DNA of 64,000 nt from Candidatus Peregrinibacteria bacterium RIFOXYA2_FULL_41_18 (lineage in GTDB: Bacteria; Patescibacteriota; Gracilibacteria; UBA1369; UBA12470): the NCBI GenBank assembly GCA_001788795.1, contig MFXH01000001.1, forward strand, positions 1 through 64,000, written 5' to 3'. Position numbers and translations under genes: made by a program. Positions within the stretch are counted from its first letter, which is position 1. The number at the start of each line of letters is the position of its first letter. Under the pieces are notes generated by a model. The model saw only the letters and a list, made by a program, of their open reading frames with translations, was not told the origin of the DNA and searched no databases. Shown here piece by piece: positions 1 through 10,028 of the stretch.

Positions 1-1818
1 GAAGTATTCGCGGAAAGCGGAATCACATTAGCACGCGACGAAAGAGTTGATGAAAGATTTGAAAACAGAGCATTCAGGCTTTCTTTCGCTAAGAACATGT
101 TAAGAAGCACAACAGTCGAATTACATATGGACGGCCAAACCGAACCGGAAACACACCTTATCACAGGCGACCCATCAGATCCGGAAGCTCCAAGAACATT
201 GGACAACTTATATTTGGCATTCGATAGAATGCAAGGCAACCTAACCATGGAAATGCGCACAATAAACATGGGCGGCGTTGACGAATTCGGCAATACAAAC
301 AAGATGGTAATAACAATCAAGACAAATCCTTTCAGATCAAACGAAGATATTCAGAGAGATGAAGCGAGCTACCTTACATTAACAGCGGACAGATCTGTTC
401 GCGAGGTGGCAAGAAAAGGCGCAGCTAAACGCAACGGAATCCTTTCATGGGACGAATTGAAAGGAGAAGAAGGCGCAACTCATAGAGAAGAAATCCTCTC
501 GACAAAAACGCCAGAAGCATATGAAGCCAGATTAACAGCCTCTCATGAGAGAATCAGGACTGCAATCAACGGCAAAACCGAAACTGCAACAGAAAGACTT
601 GCGGACGGGAACCTCTCGGAGTTTGCAAAGAAAATCATGCCGGAAATTTCAACGGAGTTCAAAGGCTTATCCACAATGCAAATCGGACCTGACGGAAAAC
701 TTACAGGCATAGATTATGCAGACTTAACAGCGCTCATAAACATAAAAGCACTAGCGGACACAACGATCGCAAGAGAACTCGACACACATGAAATGAACTA
801 TATAGTGAACCGCCTCGTAGTTGAAAGCTTCCACCAAAACAGGAATCCGGAAGCATTGAAAGCTACTATAGATAGATTCTTCCAACCTCAATTGGAAGCG
901 ATGTTCGTTGCTACAAATACAATCCCAGATACCGACGAAGGCAAGGCAACAGCAAAAGAATTTGCCAGTACAATCATCGCATCCCTCAATTACGAACAAC
1001 TTCTAACAGCCGACCTCGAAACACAAGAATCAAACGCAGGAGACATCCCACGTGGCGCATCGATGCTTACAATCGTAGGAACAAACGGCATTTCAGGTTT
1101 GAGACAAATGCTATCGATGGATAAAGGCACTATCGGAAATCTTCTAAACACGTCTCAACCGCTTGAAAGAATACCTGTAGAAAAAAGACCTCAATTCAGA
1201 CAAATGGCACTTGAACTTTCAAGCGCATTACCTGAAGCAAAAGGTGAAACATTCTTAAGAAGCCCGTTGGCAATAAAATTTGCCGAACTTGCTCCTATCC
1301 TTCTCGGACCTGACGCAAGCGATAATTTGGCAAAATTATACGAGATGGATCAAGCACAATTAAACGCAGTACTTCCATTAGAACCATGGAAAGGCGTTTA
1401 CGCAAAATTCGAGGAACTTGTAAAAACATTCCGAGATCACCAAGTTTCAGGCGACGCAACAATGGTGTGGACCAATGCTGACGGAATGAATTTCGTCATC
1501 AGAGATACTTCGGATTATTGGACAGGCGTTTACAGAAAATGCGCCAATCCGGGATTGATCGTAAACGAAAGTTTCGCTATAAAACCGATTCAGGGTACAA
1601 TAACATTGGCTCAAGCAAGAGCTCTTCAGGGCGTCGACTTCGCAACCAACAAGAATTTGTATGATGTCTATGTGGGAGTTGCATTGACGGAGTGGACGGA
1701 TCGTGATGAAAGTAAAAATGCCGGAAACAACTCAGACACAGAAGGAGATGCAAATACCAGTGACGACTCGGATGATCAAACACCAGACGACCCAGATGAC
1801 TTGGACTCAGGTCACTAA
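1..1818 (+). CDS. Unrecognised protein, 5' end outside the window
   Basis: The reading frame is open from base 1, so the gene begins upstream; the first in-window ATG (97) is probably internal. About 605 codons are visible. The body is a mixed soluble sequence without a signal peptide or membrane helix that I can see. It ends in a low-complexity acidic tail rich in Asp, Asn and Ser (about the last 40 residues, ending DDPDDLDSGH). I do not recognise a family. It lies 25 bp ahead of a large secreted protein on the same strand, and the two may be cotranscribed. The acidic tail and its surface-protein neighbours hint at an envelope or structural role, but that is guesswork. Confidence 0.75.
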   Translation, partial: EVFAESGITLARDERVDERFENRAFRLSFAKNMLRSTTVELHMDGQTEPETHLITGDPSDPEAPRTLDNLYLAFDRMQGNLTMEMRTINMGGVDEFGNTNKMVITIKTNPFRSNEDIQRDEASYLTLTADRSVREVARKGAAKRNGILSWDELKGEEGATHREEILSTKTPEAYEARLTASHERIRTAINGKTETATERLADGNLSEFAKKIMPEISTEFKGLSTMQIGPDGKLTGIDYADLTALINIKALADTTIARELDTHEMNYIVNRLVVESFHQNRNPEALKATIDRFFQPQLEAMFVATNTIPDTDEGKATAKEFASTIIASLNYEQLLTADLETQESNAGDIPRGASMLTIVGTNGISGLRQMLSMDKGTIGNLLNTSQPLERIPVEKRPQFRQMALELSSALPEAKGETFLRSPLAIKFAELAPILLGPDASDNLAKLYEMDQAQLNAVLPLEPWKGVYAKFEELVKTFRDHQVSGDATMVWTNADGMNFVIRDTSDYWTGVYRKCANPGLIVNESFAIKPIQGTITLAQARALQGVDFATNKNLYDVYVGVALTEWTDRDESKNAGNNSDTEGDANTSDDSDDQTPDDPDDLDSGH

Positions 1819-1843
1819 ACAGAAAATAAGATTTAAATAAATC

Positions 1844-4800
1844 ATGAGCAATCGAAATAAAAAAATCATTGCAATATCAACATTGGCGATAATAACGCTA
1901 AGCCAATTTCAAATGATTGCGCATGCAAGTAGTAATCCGGTTGTAACAGTCGAAGATCCGATCTATCAAACAGAAACATGTGAAGGAATAGATGAAGATG
2001 ATGAATATACATGGCCATGGCATTCTCACAGCTACACAAATACCTCGGGACCTACTCGCGGAGTTGAATATTGGGCATATTTCAGTGAATTAAGAATCTT
2101 ACTGGATGATGAATTCATGGATTACGTAGACTTAGACAGCATGCTGTGTACAACAAATGTCACAGGTTCATATGTAAGTTGCGACGGAGGTAGTTACCGC
2201 CAAGACTCAGACACAACTGTAACGGTCACATTAGACGAATCAGACCAATACATAGAATGGAGCTGGGGATCTGATTCATCTGACTGGCCATCAATAGCTG
2301 GAGATATGTACAGCAGTGATGAAAGAGATGGCGTAACTTACGAACAAACGGTAGAAAAAGGAGTAAAATTCAAATTTAAAGATGATGCCCCAAGCGGAAT
2401 AACGGTTACAACAAATTCCGAAATATACATGATCTTATACACATGGACAGAAGATGATGAATGGGAAAGATCCGACACGGACTGGGGAGATTGGCATTGG
2501 AATACAGACTCCGCACCGGTTTCAACAACCTACGAATGCGAAGAAGAAGAACTTTACTGCGCCGACCTAGAAATGTCCCCCACAACCCTAACAGCCGAAG
2601 AAGCAGAAGGCACAGTAACAGTGGAAGCTTCATCAGTTGATCAAAACGGTGATGACTGGGAAGACGCAGAAGATTTCGAAGAATATAAGTATTGGGCGGA
2701 GAACGAAGAGGGAGACGACTCAAGCGGAACTTTTCGAGAAAATTATTTGTCCGGATTTCCGGGAGGCACAGGCAATCCGCTCGAAACGGAAGACAACAAG
2801 GTTTATTACTACAATGGCGATGCCGGAGATACGATTTACGTTTGTGCGGTTAACTCCGCAGGCAATTGTATTTCAGACTGCCGCGCCAGCGTCGCAAGCG
2901 AATCCGCACCGGTAACGTGTACAGACCTCGACCTAACTCCAGACTCTCTTACATCAGATGAAGCGGAAGAAGACATTGAACTAAATATCGAAGCAACAGG
3001 CAGCGATGGAAACAATTGGACAGACGCAGATGAATTCAACGGATACTATTACTGGGCGGACTCTTATGTCGGAGACACCGCAATAGGAGAATTTTTTGAC
3101 ACATGGATTTCTTGGTCGGGTTCAAACCCATTCACAGACTGGGATGAAACAGCCTACTACAAAAACGGCGAAGCGGGCGACACCATAACCGTCTGCGCCC
3201 TTGATACATCAGGACAATGTATAGACGCATGTACGGATTCTGTCTCAAGCGACGTGCCATCAGTAGACTGCGACAACCTCACGATTACAGCTCCGGCAAC
3301 ATACAACAGTTCAACATTAACCGCATGCTTCGACATAGACGTTGAAGAATACAACACAGACGGATCTGAAAGAGACGGTATAATCTGCTACGAAGCAATA
3401 GACTTTGCGACAGGTACAAGAACAACGCAAGGTACGTTCTCGGACGGCACAAGAACCGCAGTCGGACGTATCTGTACAAGAAACGATGTCGAATACTGCA
3501 ACGGAAATCAAGGAGATACTATAACTGTTTATGATCAAACTTATCCGACAATTTGTTTGGATACGCTTGAACATAACTTCTGCGGCGATGCGATTCCGCA
3601 ATCACCAAATGATGATGGACAAACCGAGCAATGCGACGACGGAAATGATGTAGATACGGATAGCTGTTCCAACACATGTACGACTCCAAGCGGTCCGGGC
3701 GGAGATGACAATCCGGGAGGCGACAGCGGTCCAGGTGGCGATAGTGGACCGGGAGGTGACTCAGGTCCGGGAGGCGACAGCGGACCGGGAGGAGACTCAG
3801 GTCCGGGAGGCGATACAGCTCCGGGCGGAGACACAGGCCCAACACCAACAAATCCGGAAGCGGGCGAACTTGAAAAAGAAGCACAATCTTACAACTTCAC
3901 AATATATGGTTCGGGCACTGCAGATTCGGCAATACTCGCCCACGATGAAGACTACATTTATTACACATTGACCTACACGGCAGGGTCATCCGACGAAGTG
4001 ACAATCACAGACTCTATCGCATCGGGAGGGATAGATGGAAGCCTCGGCATCGGATCTTATCTTTATTACGAGTCAGGCTCCTTCTCAATCACTCCAGCAA
4101 TTTCAATATGCGCAGAAGAATCAACAGAAACTTGCTATGAACTAGCAAGCTCATCCAATCCGCTAGCAGGAATTACAATAAGAAATTTAACAGAAGGATA
4201 CAGCTTAGAAATCAACTATACGGCAAGAGTCGATTCCAATCTCGACTGCGACAATCCTCCAGAAGGAGTTTGTCTTGCAGAATCATACATAAACGAAGCT
4301 GAAGCCCAAGAGATAGAAATAGAAAACCCTCTCACGGCCTACTCGACAGTCACAGTTATCTGTCCTTACGTCCTGACGAGAAACGCAGGAGATGTTTATC
4401 TTGAAAACCAACTCGATGCCGGAACAAACATCCTTTGCATCGCAAACGATTTTGCAAATTCTGACGGTATAGTTCTGGTCGCTCAAGAACTTGACTCAAT
4501 ACCACTTGAAACAATTCTCAACAGTTTCTCAAGCTACATTACGGAATTATTTTACGCCACTCAAGACGACTGGCTCGTTGCAAGCATCATAGAATCATCA
4601 GAAAACCACATCGCAAGAGCGATGTACAATTTCAACACAATAACTCCCGTAACAACCGATATGACGGCAACAGACTGGGATGACCTTGAAGCACTTAAGA
4701 ACGAAAATAATCTTGCAGAAGAAATTTATTATTTCGATGGAAATAACAATACAAACGATCTGACAATCGGCGACGGATCCAACTTCACAGTCCCACAAGG

Positions 4801-5242
4801 CGCACACACAATCATAGTCGAAAACGGAGATCTTTATATCCAATCAAACATCAAATACATAGATGCGAATTTCGGATTTAATTACTACCTGTATGAAAGC
4901 GATGCTGACTATACAGCTCTCGCATCACTCGCAATAATCGTCTTAAACGGAGACATCTACATAGATCCGAACGTAACAGATTTATCAGGAGTTTTCTATA
5001 TGGATTCCGGATCAATGCAAAGTGAAGGTGGCGTAACAAGAGGCGCAATCGGCGACCAACTTAGAATTTACGGCTCTGTTTACGGCGATATTGACCCGAT
5101 TATCGAGGACAGCGGATTCGTAGGCCCTCCGGAACTTGACCACGGTTCGATTGTAATAAGATATGACGAAAGAGTTATTTTGAACACTCCGCCGGCAATT
5201 TCGGAATACATTGATGTATATTCCGAAAAAACAGCCAGATGA
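1844..5242 (+). CDS. Large secreted modular protein with Cys-rich repeats and a Gly-Pro-Gly-Gly-Asp linker
   Basis: The 1132-residue protein starts with a signal peptide (hydrophobic core about residues 8-20, likely cleavage after AHA near 28). Three related Cys-containing beta-type modules follow at roughly 238-355, 358-470 and 475-578. Each begins C-x-(D/N)-L and holds a YYxxGxxGDTIxVC-like strand. Residues about 579-615 match the Myxococcus-type Cys-rich repeat (DUF4215): CGDAI, then [19 protein letters not shown] linker of (GPGGDS)n spans about 616-665 and separates a DUF11-like adhesin region from a C-terminal beta domain. No sortase motif or C-terminal anchor is visible. The ATG follows a TTTAAATAAATC leader without a Shine-Dalgarno sequence. 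The stop overlaps the next gene by 4 nt (ATGA), so the two are probably coupled. A role in cell-surface adhesion is inferred. Confidence 0.85.
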   Translation: MSNRNKKIIAISTLAIITLSQFQMIAHASSNPVVTVEDPIYQTETCEGIDEDDEYTWPWHSHSYTNTSGPTRGVEYWAYFSELRILLDDEFMDYVDLDSMLCTTNVTGSYVSCDGGSYRQDSDTTVTVTLDESDQYIEWSWGSDSSDWPSIAGDMYSSDERDGVTYEQTVEKGVKFKFKDDAPSGITVTTNSEIYMILYTWTEDDEWERSDTDWGDWHWNTDSAPVSTTYECEEEELYCADLEMSPTTLTAEEAEGTVTVEASSVDQNGDDWEDAEDFEEYKYWAENEEGDDSSGTFRENYLSGFPGGTGNPLETEDNKVYYYNGDAGDTIYVCAVNSAGNCISDCRASVASESAPVTCTDLDLTPDSLTSDEAEEDIELNIEATGSDGNNWTDADEFNGYYYWADSYVGDTAIGEFFDTWISWSGSNPFTDWDETAYYKNGEAGDTITVCALDTSGQCIDACTDSVSSDVPSVDCDNLTITAPATYNSSTLTACFDIDVEEYNTDGSERDGIICYEAIDFATGTRTTQGTFSDGTRTAVGRICTRNDVEYCNGNQGDTITVYDQTYPTICLDTLEHNFCGDAIPQSPNDDGQTEQCDDGNDVDTDSCSNTCTTPSGPGGDDNPGGDSGPGGDSGPGGDSGPGGDSGPGGDSGPGGDTAPGGDTGPTPTNPEAGELEKEAQSYNFTIYGSGTADSAILAHDEDYIYYTLTYTAGSSDEVTITDSIASGGIDGSLGIGSYLYYESGSFSITPAISICAEESTETCYELASSSNPLAGITIRNLTEGYSLEINYTARVDSNLDCDNPPEGVCLAESYINEAEAQEIEIENPLTAYSTVTVICPYVLTRNAGDVYLENQLDAGTNILCIANDFANSDGIVLVAQELDSIPLETILNSFSSYITELFYATQDDWLVASIIESSENHIARAMYNFNTITPVTTDMTATDWDDLEALKNENNLAEEIYYFDGNNNTNDLTIGDGSNFTVPQGAHTIIVENGDLYIQSNIKYIDANFGFNYYLYESDADYTALASLAIIVLNGDIYIDPNVTDLSGVFYMDSGSMQSEGGVTRGAIGDQLRIYGSVYGDIDPIIEDSGFVGPPELDHGSIVIRYDERVILNTPPAISEYIDVYSEKTAR
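3694..3840 (+). repeat. 18-bp tandem repeat coding for (GPGGDS)n
   Basis: Near-identical 18-bp units of the type GGTCCGGGAGGCGACAGC repeat about seven times inside the secreted-protein gene. They encode a flexible Gly/Pro/Asp linker between the DUF4215 module and the C-terminal half. Third-position changes between units show that it is not a very recent expansion. Confidence 0.85.
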
Positions 5243-6405
5243 AAAAGAAAATCTTGTACATTTTGCTAATAGCCACCCTGATAACATCAGGAATAATTTT
5301 ACTTGAGAACACAGAAAACAGGACACAGAAAACGGAAGAAATCGAAACAACAGAAGAACCACAAGAAATAGGAAGAGAAGAAGTTGAAACCGCAATAAAA
5401 CTTGCCGGAGAAAAACTGAAAGACGATCTGAAAACAAACGGTCAGTTCAATTACATTTACGACCACGCATCGGATTACACTACGGACTCTTACAGCATGG
5501 TACGCCACATATCCGGAAGCAACGCGCTCGTAGCTCTTTATAAATTCACAAAAGACGAATCTTATATTGAAGCCGCAAAAACAAGCATAGATTTTTTCAT
5601 GCAATATCTAATAACCGAAGGAAACAAGTCATATATTTTATACGAATATGAAAACGAAAATGCAGACACCGGCTCGCAAGCACTCGCACTTATAACGTTA
5701 ATAAATTACGAGAACGAAACCGGCGACATTCAATATAGCGACACCATAACGCAACTCGCGAATTTCCTATTATCGATTCAAAACGAAGACGGAAGTTACA
5801 AAAATTATTACCCGAAAGATGATCCGGATTATGCAATGGCAACAGAACTTTTCACAGGAGAAGCAAATTTCGCAATCATGCATATGCTCGAAAGAACGGG
5901 AGAAACAAAATATCTCGCCGCCCTCCAGAAATCTTATGATTTTGTGAAAAACTACTTCGAAAGTACCTACTCATCACCGATAGTTTCTTGGAACTCAAAC
6001 GCATTCGCAAGACTCTATAAATACACCGACAACGCAGAATATGCAGACTTGGTAATAGAAATGACAGACTGGCTGCGAAACTTGCAATACAAAGAAGATA
6101 ATATCGATGACCCTCTTTATGTCGGCGGATTCCGCACGGAGGACCCAGAACAATGGCTCACTTGTACAACGGGAGCATTTGGAGAAGGAATCAACGCCGG
6201 ATTATCAGCCATTCGCGACCAAGGGGATAAAGACCTCGAAGAAAGTTACGACGAAACCATAAGCCTCGCTATAAAATATCTGTTAAGCGTACAGCACGAA
6301 GACGGCAGCTTCAACGCAAGCCCTTCGCAGGAATGGGTCAGAATAGATTTCAACACGCACGCAATAATGACACTACTCGGAGCGCTCGAAAACTATGTGT
6401 ATTAG
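5239..6405 (+). CDS. Membrane-anchored alpha/alpha-toroid protein
   Basis: The 388-residue protein has an N-terminal signal anchor (residues 4-22) and a short charged linker. It then has about six helical hairpins, each holding a short helix-turn such as LLSIQNEDGSYKNYY or LLSVQHEDGSFN. These Q-x-x-DGS(F/Y) turns are typical of alpha/alpha toroid folds, as in terpene cyclases, some glycosidases and alpha-2-macroglobulin-like proteins. No catalytic DxDD motif is visible, so the activity is unknown. The start overlaps the stop of the preceding secreted protein, and the pair may act together outside the membrane. Residues 23-32 (ENTENRTQKT) are encoded by a heptamer array. The stop codon touches a two-hairpin repeat element. 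Confidence 0.75.
   Translation: MKKKILYILLIATLITSGIILLENTENRTQKTEEIETTEEPQEIGREEVETAIKLAGEKLKDDLKTNGQFNYIYDHASDYTTDSYSMVRHISGSNALVALYKFTKDESYIEAAKTSIDFFMQYLITEGNKSYILYEYENENADTGSQALALITLINYENETGDIQYSDTITQLANFLLSIQNEDGSYKNYYPKDDPDYAMATELFTGEANFAIMHMLERTGETKYLAALQKSYDFVKNYFESTYSSPIVSWNSNAFARLYKYTDNAEYADLVIEMTDWLRNLQYKEDNIDDPLYVGGFRTEDPEQWLTCTTGAFGEGINAGLSAIRDQGDKDLEESYDETISLAIKYLLSVQHEDGSFNASPSQEWVRIDFNTHAIMTLLGALENYVY
5307..5334 (+). repeat. Heptamer array, TCTTGTG family, inside a CDS
   Basis: Four 7-bp units in a row (GAACACA, GAAAACA, GGACACA, GAAAACG) are the reverse complement of the TTCTGTG/TCCTGTT words seen intergenically at 59.77 kb. They are read in frame just after the membrane anchor. 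Confidence 0.7.
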
Positions 6406-6511
6406 GCCGGTAGCGAAGCGAACGGCCCTCTACTATCAACCCGTTTGCGTATGCAAACACCACGCACGAAGGGCGCATATTATCAAGCTTGTTTGTGTAT
6501 ACAAACTCCTT
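6405..6511 (+). repeat. Two-hairpin repeat element, copy 1 (extended)
   Basis: Hairpin 1 has arms GGCCG (6405-6409) and CGGCC (6423-6427) around a loop containing GCGAAGCG. Hairpin 2 is GTTTGC-GTAT-GCAAAC (6443-6458). A third hairpin of the same design, GTTTGT-GTAT-ACAAAC (6491-6506), is followed by TCCTT. The element begins on the last base of the upstream stop codon. No U-tract follows hairpins 1 or 2, so they are not standard terminators. The last hairpin lies just upstream of holA. Confidence 0.75.
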
Positions 6512-6548
6512 CTTTTTCTGCTAAAATAGCCTCCCATAAAAACATCAG

Positions 6549-7526
6549 ATGAGCGCACAGCCCATTTTCATGCACGGAGAAGACTGTTTTTCCCTTCAGG
6601 AGAAGATCAACACTTGGAAACGCGAGTTTGAAAAACGCCATGACGGCGACATCAATATAACGGAATTGAACGGCGAATCAATCACTTCCGAAGAGATCGC
6701 AAACACAATCGCCACACTCCCATTTTTTAGTGAGAAGAGATTGATTTTGATAAAAAATTTCCTAACCGAACAACCGACCGAAGAACAGAAAAAACTTATC
6801 CCACGACTTGCCGACATACCTGATACATCAGTAGTTGTTTTTTATGAATTAACTCCTCCCAAGAAAATTTTCAGCCTATACAAACATCTCGCCAAGACGG
6901 CAAAAGTGTACGAATTCGAAAGCCTTAAACCTGCAGCATTAAACAAGTGGATAACAGAACGCGTAATAAAAGCGGGCGGAAAAATAAATGCACTCGCCAC
7001 TTCATATCTGGCAGAACAAACAGGTGCAAATCTTTGGCGCTTATCATCCGAAATCGACAAGCTCATAAGTTATACCAACTGCACCGAAATCACCTCAAAA
7101 GACATCGACCTCTTAACACGCGCCAGCACCGAATCCAACATCTTCAGATTAACTGATCAACTCGGCCAACGCCGCACCGCCGAAGCCATAAAAACCCTTA
7201 ACGAATTGCTCGAAAGTGGCGAACAACTCCCCTACATCTTCGCCATGATCGCACGCCAATTTAGAATACTTATCGAAGTAAAAGATATGATAAGAAAAGG
7301 TCTAAACCGCCAGCAAATAATAGACCGCCTTAAGGCCAACCCTTTCGTCGTAACTAACGCCATGGCACAAGCCCGCAATTACGAACCTGAACAATTAAAA
7401 CGAATCCACTCGCGTCTCCTCGAACTCGACACCAAATCGAAAACCGGCAAAATCCCATACCTTGCGACACAGAAGAATCATTACCTGCTACATATAGAGA
7501 AACTGATCGTGGAAGCGGGAAAATAA
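6549..7526 (+). CDS. holA: DNA polymerase III delta subunit
   Basis: HolA is the clamp-loader subunit that opens the beta sliding clamp. The 325 residues match the family length. The family layout is seen: an N-terminal AAA+-like region with (H)GEDCFSLQEK and LPFFSEKRLILIKNF, the central VVFYE strand, and helical domains with RLTDQLGQRRTAEAIKTL and a C-terminal region including IPYLATQKNHYLLHIEKLI. The ATG at 6549 follows an A-rich leader without a Shine-Dalgarno sequence. The gene converges with glnA, and only heptamer and nonamer arrays separate them. Confidence 0.93.
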   Translation: MSAQPIFMHGEDCFSLQEKINTWKREFEKRHDGDINITELNGESITSEEIANTIATLPFFSEKRLILIKNFLTEQPTEEQKKLIPRLADIPDTSVVVFYELTPPKKIFSLYKHLAKTAKVYEFESLKPAALNKWITERVIKAGGKINALATSYLAEQTGANLWRLSSEIDKLISYTNCTEITSKDIDLLTRASTESNIFRLTDQLGQRRTAEAIKTLNELLESGEQLPYIFAMIARQFRILIEVKDMIRKGLNRQQIIDRLKANPFVVTNAMAQARNYEPEQLKRIHSRLLELDTKSKTGKIPYLATQKNHYLLHIEKLIVEAGK

Positions 7527-7529
7527 AAG

Positions 7530-7557
7530 AGGTCATAAGTCTTAAGTCTTACAACCT
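7530..7557. repeat. Heptamer array, AGGTCGT/AAGTCTT family
   Basis: The units AGGTCAT, AAGTCTT, AAGTCTT and ACAACCT run at period 7 immediately after the holA stop. The same word family occurs at 27942 and 42048, each time beside a nonamer array. Confidence 0.75.
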
Positions 7558-7565
7558 CTCTTTTT

Positions 7566-7610
7566 CACTATGTCACTTCTTCAACTTCCCCTACTTCTTC
7601 AATAACTTCC
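7566..7610 (-). repeat. Nonamer array (CTATGTCACTTC family) over the glnA stop
   Basis: The + strand reads CACTATGTCACTTC, then 9-bp units built on ACTTC (ACTTCTTCA, ACTTCCCCT, ACTTCTTCA). The glnA TGA (7599-7601) lies inside. In the gene sense the array ends GAAGTGACATAGTG. Confidence 0.85.
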
Positions 7611-8981
7611 GAGGTACTCCTGTATCTCCCACTGACTCACGGTCATTCTGTACCTATCCCACTCATCGATTTTAACACGTCTGAAAGCCTGATAAACATG
7701 CTCGCCTAGCGCCTCTCTAACAATTTCATCTTTTTCAAGTTTCTTCAACGACATCATCAAGTTTTCATTAAGAGATTCGATACCAAGTTCAGCGATTCTA
7801 TCACCGGTAAATTCATAAATATCTTCTTCTACGGGAGCCGGAGGCATAAGACCTTTCTTAACACCTTCAAGACCTGTCGCAAGCATAACGGCAAAAGCCA
7901 AATAAGGATTAGCCATAGGATCCGGACATCTAAGTTCACATCTTGTGGCATGAGGAGCGGTAGAAGGAGTAACCATCGGAACTCTGATAAGAGCAGACCT
8001 GTTTTTTCGAGCCCAAGCTATATAAACAGGAGCCTCGTATCCGACAACAAGCCTCTTATAAGAATTTACGGTAGGATTTGTAATAGCGTTAAACCCTCTA
8101 ATATGCTGCAACTGCCCAGCCATAAAAGATAATGCTGTCTTACTCAACCCATATTGATTACGTGCATCGGAATCATAGAAAAGATTCTCCCCTGTCTGCA
8201 GAGAAGCAAGGCTCTGATGCACATGCATACCGGTACCGTTTACGCCTGTTATAGGCTTGGCCATAAAAGTCGCATGCAAACCGTATTTAGCCGCAATAGC
8301 CTTCAAAACAGTCTTGAAAGTAATCGCATTATCGGCAACCGTTAAAGCGTCTCCATATTTGAAATCTATCTCGTGTTGCCCGTGTGAACACTCGTGATGT
8401 AACGCCTCAACCTCAATTCCCATCTCATCGAGCGCAAACCCCATATCATTCCTTATTTCGATAGCCAAATCGTTCGTCTGATCAAAATATCCGGCCTTAT
8501 CGTTAGGAAGAGCTTTCAAATCACCATTCTCCTTTTTAAACAAAAAGAATTCCAATTCAGGTCCCGTATTGAATTTGAAACCCATCTCCTCAGCCTTCTT
8601 AAGCTGCCTCTTGAGAACTCCTCTCGGATCTCCGGGGAACGGTTCACCGCTTGGCAAATAGACATCGCAAATTATTCTGGCAATCACATCTTTCCGATCC
8701 TTGGTCCACGGTAAAACAGCAAATGTATCCAAATCAGGCTTCAAGTACATGTCGCTCTCTTGAATTCTCATAAATCCTTCTACGGAAGAACCATCAAACC
8801 AAACATTTCTATCTATCGCCTCGCTAAGCTTATGAACCGGAATCGTGAGCGCCTTAACCATTCCAAGCACGTCCACAAACTGCATATTTACATACGCAAC
8901 ATGCGCCTCCTCGCATTTTTTCAGAACATCTTCTTTTGTCATACCGGTGCGTTTTTTATACGCATAATCGTGATGAGCCAT
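7599..8981 (-). CDS. glnA: Glutamine synthetase type I
   Basis: GlnA forms glutamine from glutamate, ammonia and ATP in the cytoplasm. From the ATG at 8981 (MAHHDYAYKK) the product is 460 residues, the usual GSI-alpha length; an upstream TTG-type extension lacks homology. Visible motifs include WFDGSSVEGF, the metal and substrate segment PELEFFLF, HHECSHGQHEIDFKYGDAL, NGTGMHVHQS and the C-terminal NPYLAFAVMLATGLEG. I see no NLYDLP-type adenylylation site, so control by adenylylation is unlikely. It is divergent from a TrmB-type regulator. The last residues and the stop codon fall in a nonamer repeat array. Confidence 0.96.
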   Translation of the reverse strand: MAHHDYAYKKRTGMTKEDVLKKCEEAHVAYVNMQFVDVLGMVKALTIPVHKLSEAIDRNVWFDGSSVEGFMRIQESDMYLKPDLDTFAVLPWTKDRKDVIARIICDVYLPSGEPFPGDPRGVLKRQLKKAEEMGFKFNTGPELEFFLFKKENGDLKALPNDKAGYFDQTNDLAIEIRNDMGFALDEMGIEVEALHHECSHGQHEIDFKYGDALTVADNAITFKTVLKAIAAKYGLHATFMAKPITGVNGTGMHVHQSLASLQTGENLFYDSDARNQYGLSKTALSFMAGQLQHIRGFNAITNPTVNSYKRLVVGYEAPVYIAWARKNRSALIRVPMVTPSTAPHATRCELRCPDPMANPYLAFAVMLATGLEGVKKGLMPPAPVEEDIYEFTGDRIAELGIESLNENLMMSLKKLEKDEIVREALGEHVYQAFRRVKIDEWDRYRMTVSQWEIQEYLGSY

Positions 8982-9198
8982 GATTTTTTTGGTTAGTGGT
9001 AAAAATTTCTTACGGGCATGAAATACCACAGGGCTTGCGAACAAAAAAGGTGATTTTCGAGTTGAAATTCTGAGTGTAAAAATTCCCGACAGCACTCCCG
9101 TTACACAAGCCGACTTGCCATATCGGAAAAAGATCGTAAATCATCCTCCGGGGGATGGCGCACTCCAACTCAACAGAGTATCAATCCTACACCTTCGA

Positions 9199-9220
9199 TT
9201 TTTCTCCGCGGGGAGAAAAA
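9199..9220. promoter_or_regulatory. Perfect inverted repeat between glnA and the TrmB-type gene
   Basis: The arms TTTTTCTCC and GGAGAAAAA (9 bp each) flank a GCGG centre. It lies just upstream of the -35 box of the regulator gene and about 220 bp before glnA. It could be an operator for the divergent regulator or a structured RNA. No experimental link can be claimed. Confidence 0.5.
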
Positions 9221-9229
9221 CACACAATC

Positions 9230-9257
9230 TTGACCACCAACCCAAACCCGTTATACA
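9230..9257 (+). promoter_or_regulatory. Sigma70-like promoter of the TrmB-type gene
   Basis: TTGACC (9230-9235), a 16-bp spacer and TATACA (9252-9257). It lies 43 bp before the ATG at 9300. Confidence 0.6.
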
Positions 9258-9299
9258 CTATCGCTGTCGGACTTTTCTACAACAGAAATCTAATTGACA

Positions 9300-10025
9300 A
9301 TGCTTCAAAAAATACTCGAAAACATAGGCCTCACAAAAAAAGAATCAAAAATATATCTCTCAGCGCTCGAATCAGGCACAGCTCCCGTTTCACGCATCGC
9401 GCGCAAGGCCGGCATAAACCGAGTCACCGCCTACGACACTCTTGATAAGCTGATCCAAAAAGGCTTCATTACCAAACACAAAAGAAAAGACTCGCTCTAT
9501 TTCAATGCCGTCGATCCGGAAATAATCGCACTCGACTTCCGTGCACGTGCCCGCGACTTGCGCAAATCACTGCCGGATTTCAAGCGACTGAAAGGCGAAA
9601 CACCTCACCCTCAAATCCAATATTTCGAAGGACTTGAAGGAATTAAAAAAATCTACCTCGACACCCTAAACGCCAAGACCGAAATCCTGAATTACGCCGA
9701 CTCAAAAGGAATTCGTCAGATGTGGCCCGAATACGACATTGAATATGTCGAAAAAAGAGTTAAACGAAAAATTTACCTCCGAGGAATCTCCCCCGCCGAC
9801 GAACACGGCAAAAAGGTGAAAGCCGAAGATTGGAACAATTACCGCGAAATCCGCCTCGTCGATTCGAACGAATTCGACTTCTCAAACGAAATCAACATCT
9901 ATGACAACAAGGTCGCAATCGTCTCGTTCTCACCAACTCCTCTGGGAATGATTATCGAAAACGAAAGCATCGCACTAACCCAAAGAGCAATATTTAAAAT
10001 GGCATGGGGGTTTGCAGGAAGATAG
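9300..10025 (+). CDS. TrmB-family transcriptional regulator
   Basis: The 241-residue protein begins with a winged helix (LTKKESKIYLSALESGTAPV, then SRIARKAGINRVTAYDTLDK), the TrmB-type DNA-binding domain. A short helical linker (about 85-100) and a C-terminal sensor-like domain follow, with IQYFEGLEGIKKIY and NEINIYDNKVAIVSF. TrmB proteins usually sense sugars, but many CPR and archaeal members have no known ligand. I chose ATG 9300 over the in-frame TTG two codons earlier. The divergent neighbour is glnA, and an inverted repeat lies between them, so control of nitrogen assimilation is a reasonable guess only. Confidence 0.88.
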   Translation: MLQKILENIGLTKKESKIYLSALESGTAPVSRIARKAGINRVTAYDTLDKLIQKGFITKHKRKDSLYFNAVDPEIIALDFRARARDLRKSLPDFKRLKGETPHPQIQYFEGLEGIKKIYLDTLNAKTEILNYADSKGIRQMWPEYDIEYVEKRVKRKIYLRGISPADEHGKKVKAEDWNNYREIRLVDSNEFDFSNEINIYDNKVAIVSFSPTPLGMIIENESIALTQRAIFKMAWGFAGR

Positions 10026-10028
10026 AAA

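Noticed and set aside
667-675. A DnaA-box-like TTATCCACA
   Set aside because: It is a single copy inside a coding region, with no cluster and no AT-rich unwinding region, so it is not an origin.
3541-3834. Antisense frame rich in Pro-Pro-Gly over the (GPGGDS)n repeat
   Set aside because: It is the reverse reading of the 18-bp repeat in a well-supported gene and has no start context.
6405-6458. First hairpins of the two-hairpin element as terminators
   Set aside because: The hairpins are not followed by a T-run, and one copy lies inside coaBC.
7530-7610. CRISPR-like array between holA and glnA
   Set aside because: Units are 7 or 9 bp and contiguous, without spacers, and no cas genes are present.
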